Assembly (NCBI RefSeq): GCF_022271435.1
Contig: NZ_JAFIQY010000026.1
Span: 50,303-114,302 of the forward strand
From: Streptomyces monomycini
GTDB lineage: Bacteria > Actinomycetota > Actinomycetes > Streptomycetales > Streptomycetaceae
Reading direction: 5' to 3'
DNA length: 64,000 nucleotides
The notes under the pieces were generated by a model, which searched no databases, had not been told where the DNA came from, and saw only the letters and a program-made list of their open reading frames with translations. Positions within the stretch are counted from its first letter, which is position 1. Each line of letters starts with the position of its first letter. The position numbers were made by a program, and so were the translations under genes. Below are positions 63,235 to 64,000 of the stretch, in pieces.

Positions 63235-63247
63235 GGAGAAAGGAGGT
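63235..63247 (-). promoter_or_regulatory. Anti-Shine-Dalgarno mimic between leader and symporter
   Basis: On the transcript strand this reads ACCTCCTTTCTCC, which equals the 3' tail of 16S rRNA for 11 bases. It lies 50 bases before the symporter start and could pair with its GGAG site. The adjacent GGAGATCCCGTA...TACGGACCTCC can also fold. This is the arrangement expected for translational attenuation by a leader peptide. Confidence 0.55.
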
Positions 63248-63291
63248 CCGTATCGATCCGTACGGGATCTCCGGCCGCTGCGGTGAAGGAG

Positions 63292-63396
63292 TCAGCGGCG
63301 GCAACAGGCCGCGGACATGCAGCGGCAAAGATCGACGTGCAGGCGCGCCACGAGCGGGACGCCCGTGGTGTGGTGGTGCGCTGCTGCTGTCTTCAT
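63292..63396 (-). CDS. Cysteine-rich leader peptide upstream of the symporter
   Basis: A 34-residue frame: MKTAAAHHHTTGVPLV then ARLHVDLCRCMSAACCRR. The HVDLCRC...SAACC end, with four Cys and the RxHVDLCR motif, matches the small actinobacterial leader peptides found before sulfur-assimilation genes, where ribosome stalling at Cys codons reports cysteine shortage. The ATG has no clear ribosome site, and TGTTAAC lies 10 bases upstream, so leaderless translation is possible. It ends 106 bases before the symporter. Confidence 0.75.
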   Translation of the reverse strand: MKTAAAHHHTTGVPLVARLHVDLCRCMSAACCRR

Positions 63397-63417
63397 GTCG
63401 AACACGTTAACACTTGA

Positions 63418-63447
63418 ACTTTGGGGAACCCAAAGAAATTCTTTGGG
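63418..63447. promoter_or_regulatory. Overlapping inverted repeats before the leader peptide
   Basis: CCCAAAGAAATTCTTTGGG (63429-63447) is a perfect 9-1-9 palindrome. Its left arm CCCAAAG also pairs with CTTTGGGG at 63419-63426, giving three alternating arms. The position 22-50 bp upstream of the leader start suits a repressor or activator site covering the promoter. It is markedly A+T-rich for the window. Confidence 0.65.
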
Positions 63448-63489
63448 CCCGAGCAGCGGGAGGGGCCGGAGTGGCTGGTGGAACGCGTG

Positions 63490-63525
63490 ATGCCCCGCCG
63501 AGGAGTGTTCTCCTCGGCGGGGCAT
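63490..63525 (-). terminator. Terminator after the DUF4229 gene
   Basis: ATGCCCCGCCGAGGAG (63490-63505) pairs perfectly with CTCCTCGGCGGGGCAT (63510-63525) around TGTT, 40 bases past the DUF4229 stop and upstream of the symporter promoter. Confidence 0.9.
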
Positions 63526-63564
63526 CCGTCGGCTGTGAGGCGCCTTGCAGCGCCGGCGGGCGGG

Positions 63565-63855
63565 CTACAGGAGACCGTCCTCCTGGCGGGCGCTGGCCGC
63601 GATGCGGGCCTTCTGCCGGTCCACCTTCTGCACGATCTGCTCGGACATCGCGTCCCGCTGCTTGCGCAGCAGCACGAAGCTCAGCGGCGCGGAGATCACG
63701 ATGGCGAGCAGCAGCAGCCACACGGCGTTGGAACTGCCCACGCCGAGCGGGATGATGTGGAAGTACGCCAGCGCCCAGACCAGCGCGAAGCACACGACGA
63801 AGATCCCCAGACGCAGGGCGGTGTAGCGGAGCGTGGCGAACTTCTGGCTACTCAC
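63565..63855 (-). CDS. DUF4229 small membrane protein
   Basis: A 96-residue protein with two membrane helices (LGIFVVCFALVWALAYFHII and AVWLLLLAIVISAPLSFVLL) and a charged cytoplasmic tail (RKQRDAMSEQIVQKVDRQKARIAASARQEDG). This matches the actinobacterial DUF4229 family of unknown function. GTG 63855 follows GAAGAAGG. In Streptomyces it is usually close to menaquinone genes (mqnE, the UbiA-type prenyltransferase), which would lie just beyond the window. Confidence 0.85.
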   Translation of the reverse strand: MSSQKFATLRYTALRLGIFVVCFALVWALAYFHIIPLGVGSSNAVWLLLLAIVISAPLSFVLLRKQRDAMSEQIVQKVDRQKARIAASARQEDGLL

Positions 63856-63946
63856 GGGCGGACCTTCTTCACGACGACAACCGAAAGGGTCTGTCTCCAG
63901 TCAAGCACAGCCCGATTCGTGATCTTTTCGGGCCCCTGCCGCGAGG

Positions 63947-64000
63947 CGGGTGCGGGGCGCCGGGCGGGGGGGGGCGCGGGGCGCCGGGCGGGGCGGGGCG
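63947..64000. repeat. G-rich direct repeat at the window end
   Basis: The segment GCGGGGCGCCGGGCGGGG occurs twice (about 63953 and 63975) with a run of nine G between. Multiple G-tracts on the plus strand could form a G-quadruplex. No gene is seen between 63856 and 64000. Confidence 0.6.

Overview
The window is about 72% G+C, with dense genes, strong G/C bias at third codon positions, many GTG/TTG starts and GGAGG-type ribosome sites. Together with the gene families present this points to a Streptomyces chromosome, in a conserved core region that in S. coelicolor spans roughly the complex I to menaquinone/2-oxoacid oxidoreductase neighbourhood. No rRNA, tRNA, CRISPR array, insertion sequence or prophage was recognised. 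All calls come from reading the sequence; no database search was run.

Layout. (1) 1-6.4 kb: the end of one sensor kinase, a second paralogous kinase, its NarL/LuxR response regulator, then the 2-oxoacid:ferredoxin oxidoreductase pair korA-korB. (2) 6.5-13.8 kb: a RarD permease, a secreted M28 aminopeptidase, and on the minus strand a long-chain polyprenyl diphosphate synthase, a LolA-like exported protein and an ABC exporter. (3) 14-20.3 kb: an ATP-grasp/FAD-oxidoreductase pair, fumarylacetoacetase coupled to a GPP34 protein, a lipoprotein and a small secreted protein. (4) 20.4-36.7 kb: the complete 14-gene nuoABCDEFGHIJKLMN operon (minus strand), with a near-consensus Rex operator upstream of nuoA. 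(5) 37-44 kb: an NlpC/P60 hydrolase, a secreted protein with an apparent RelA/SpoT synthetase-like domain, a winged-helix protein with a coupled leader peptide, a DUF418 membrane protein and a DUF6247-like protein. (6) 43.6-53.5 kb: menaquinone genes (menJ-like reductase, menG, mqnC, mqnA) interspersed with an acetyltransferase, a broken Uma2 gene, a degenerate amidohydrolase-like gene, a Ser/Thr kinase and an esterase. (7) 53.7-64 kb: a cold-shock gene, AraC regulator plus secreted lipase, a fadD/MaoC/TetR fatty-acid set with shared operators, an alpha/beta hydrolase, a symporter preceded by a cysteine-rich leader peptide, and a DUF4229 protein.

How it fits together. The common theme is respiratory electron flow: korAB makes reduced ferredoxin, nuo passes electrons into the quinone pool, and polyprenyl synthase, mqnA, mqnC, menG and the MenJ-like reductase build and modify menaquinone. 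The Rex site links nuo expression to NADH/NAD+.

The most unusual signals are: an array of about 27 GTACG-centred units spaced about 11 bp apart between the esterase and mqnA (52.3-52.6 kb); the secreted RelA/SpoT-fold protein with a repetitive Ala-Lys-Gln stalk; the Cys-rich leader, anti-Shine-Dalgarno mimic and nested inverted repeats upstream of the symporter; and a duplicated ribosome-binding/start segment that creates an 11-residue leader in front of the winged-helix gene.
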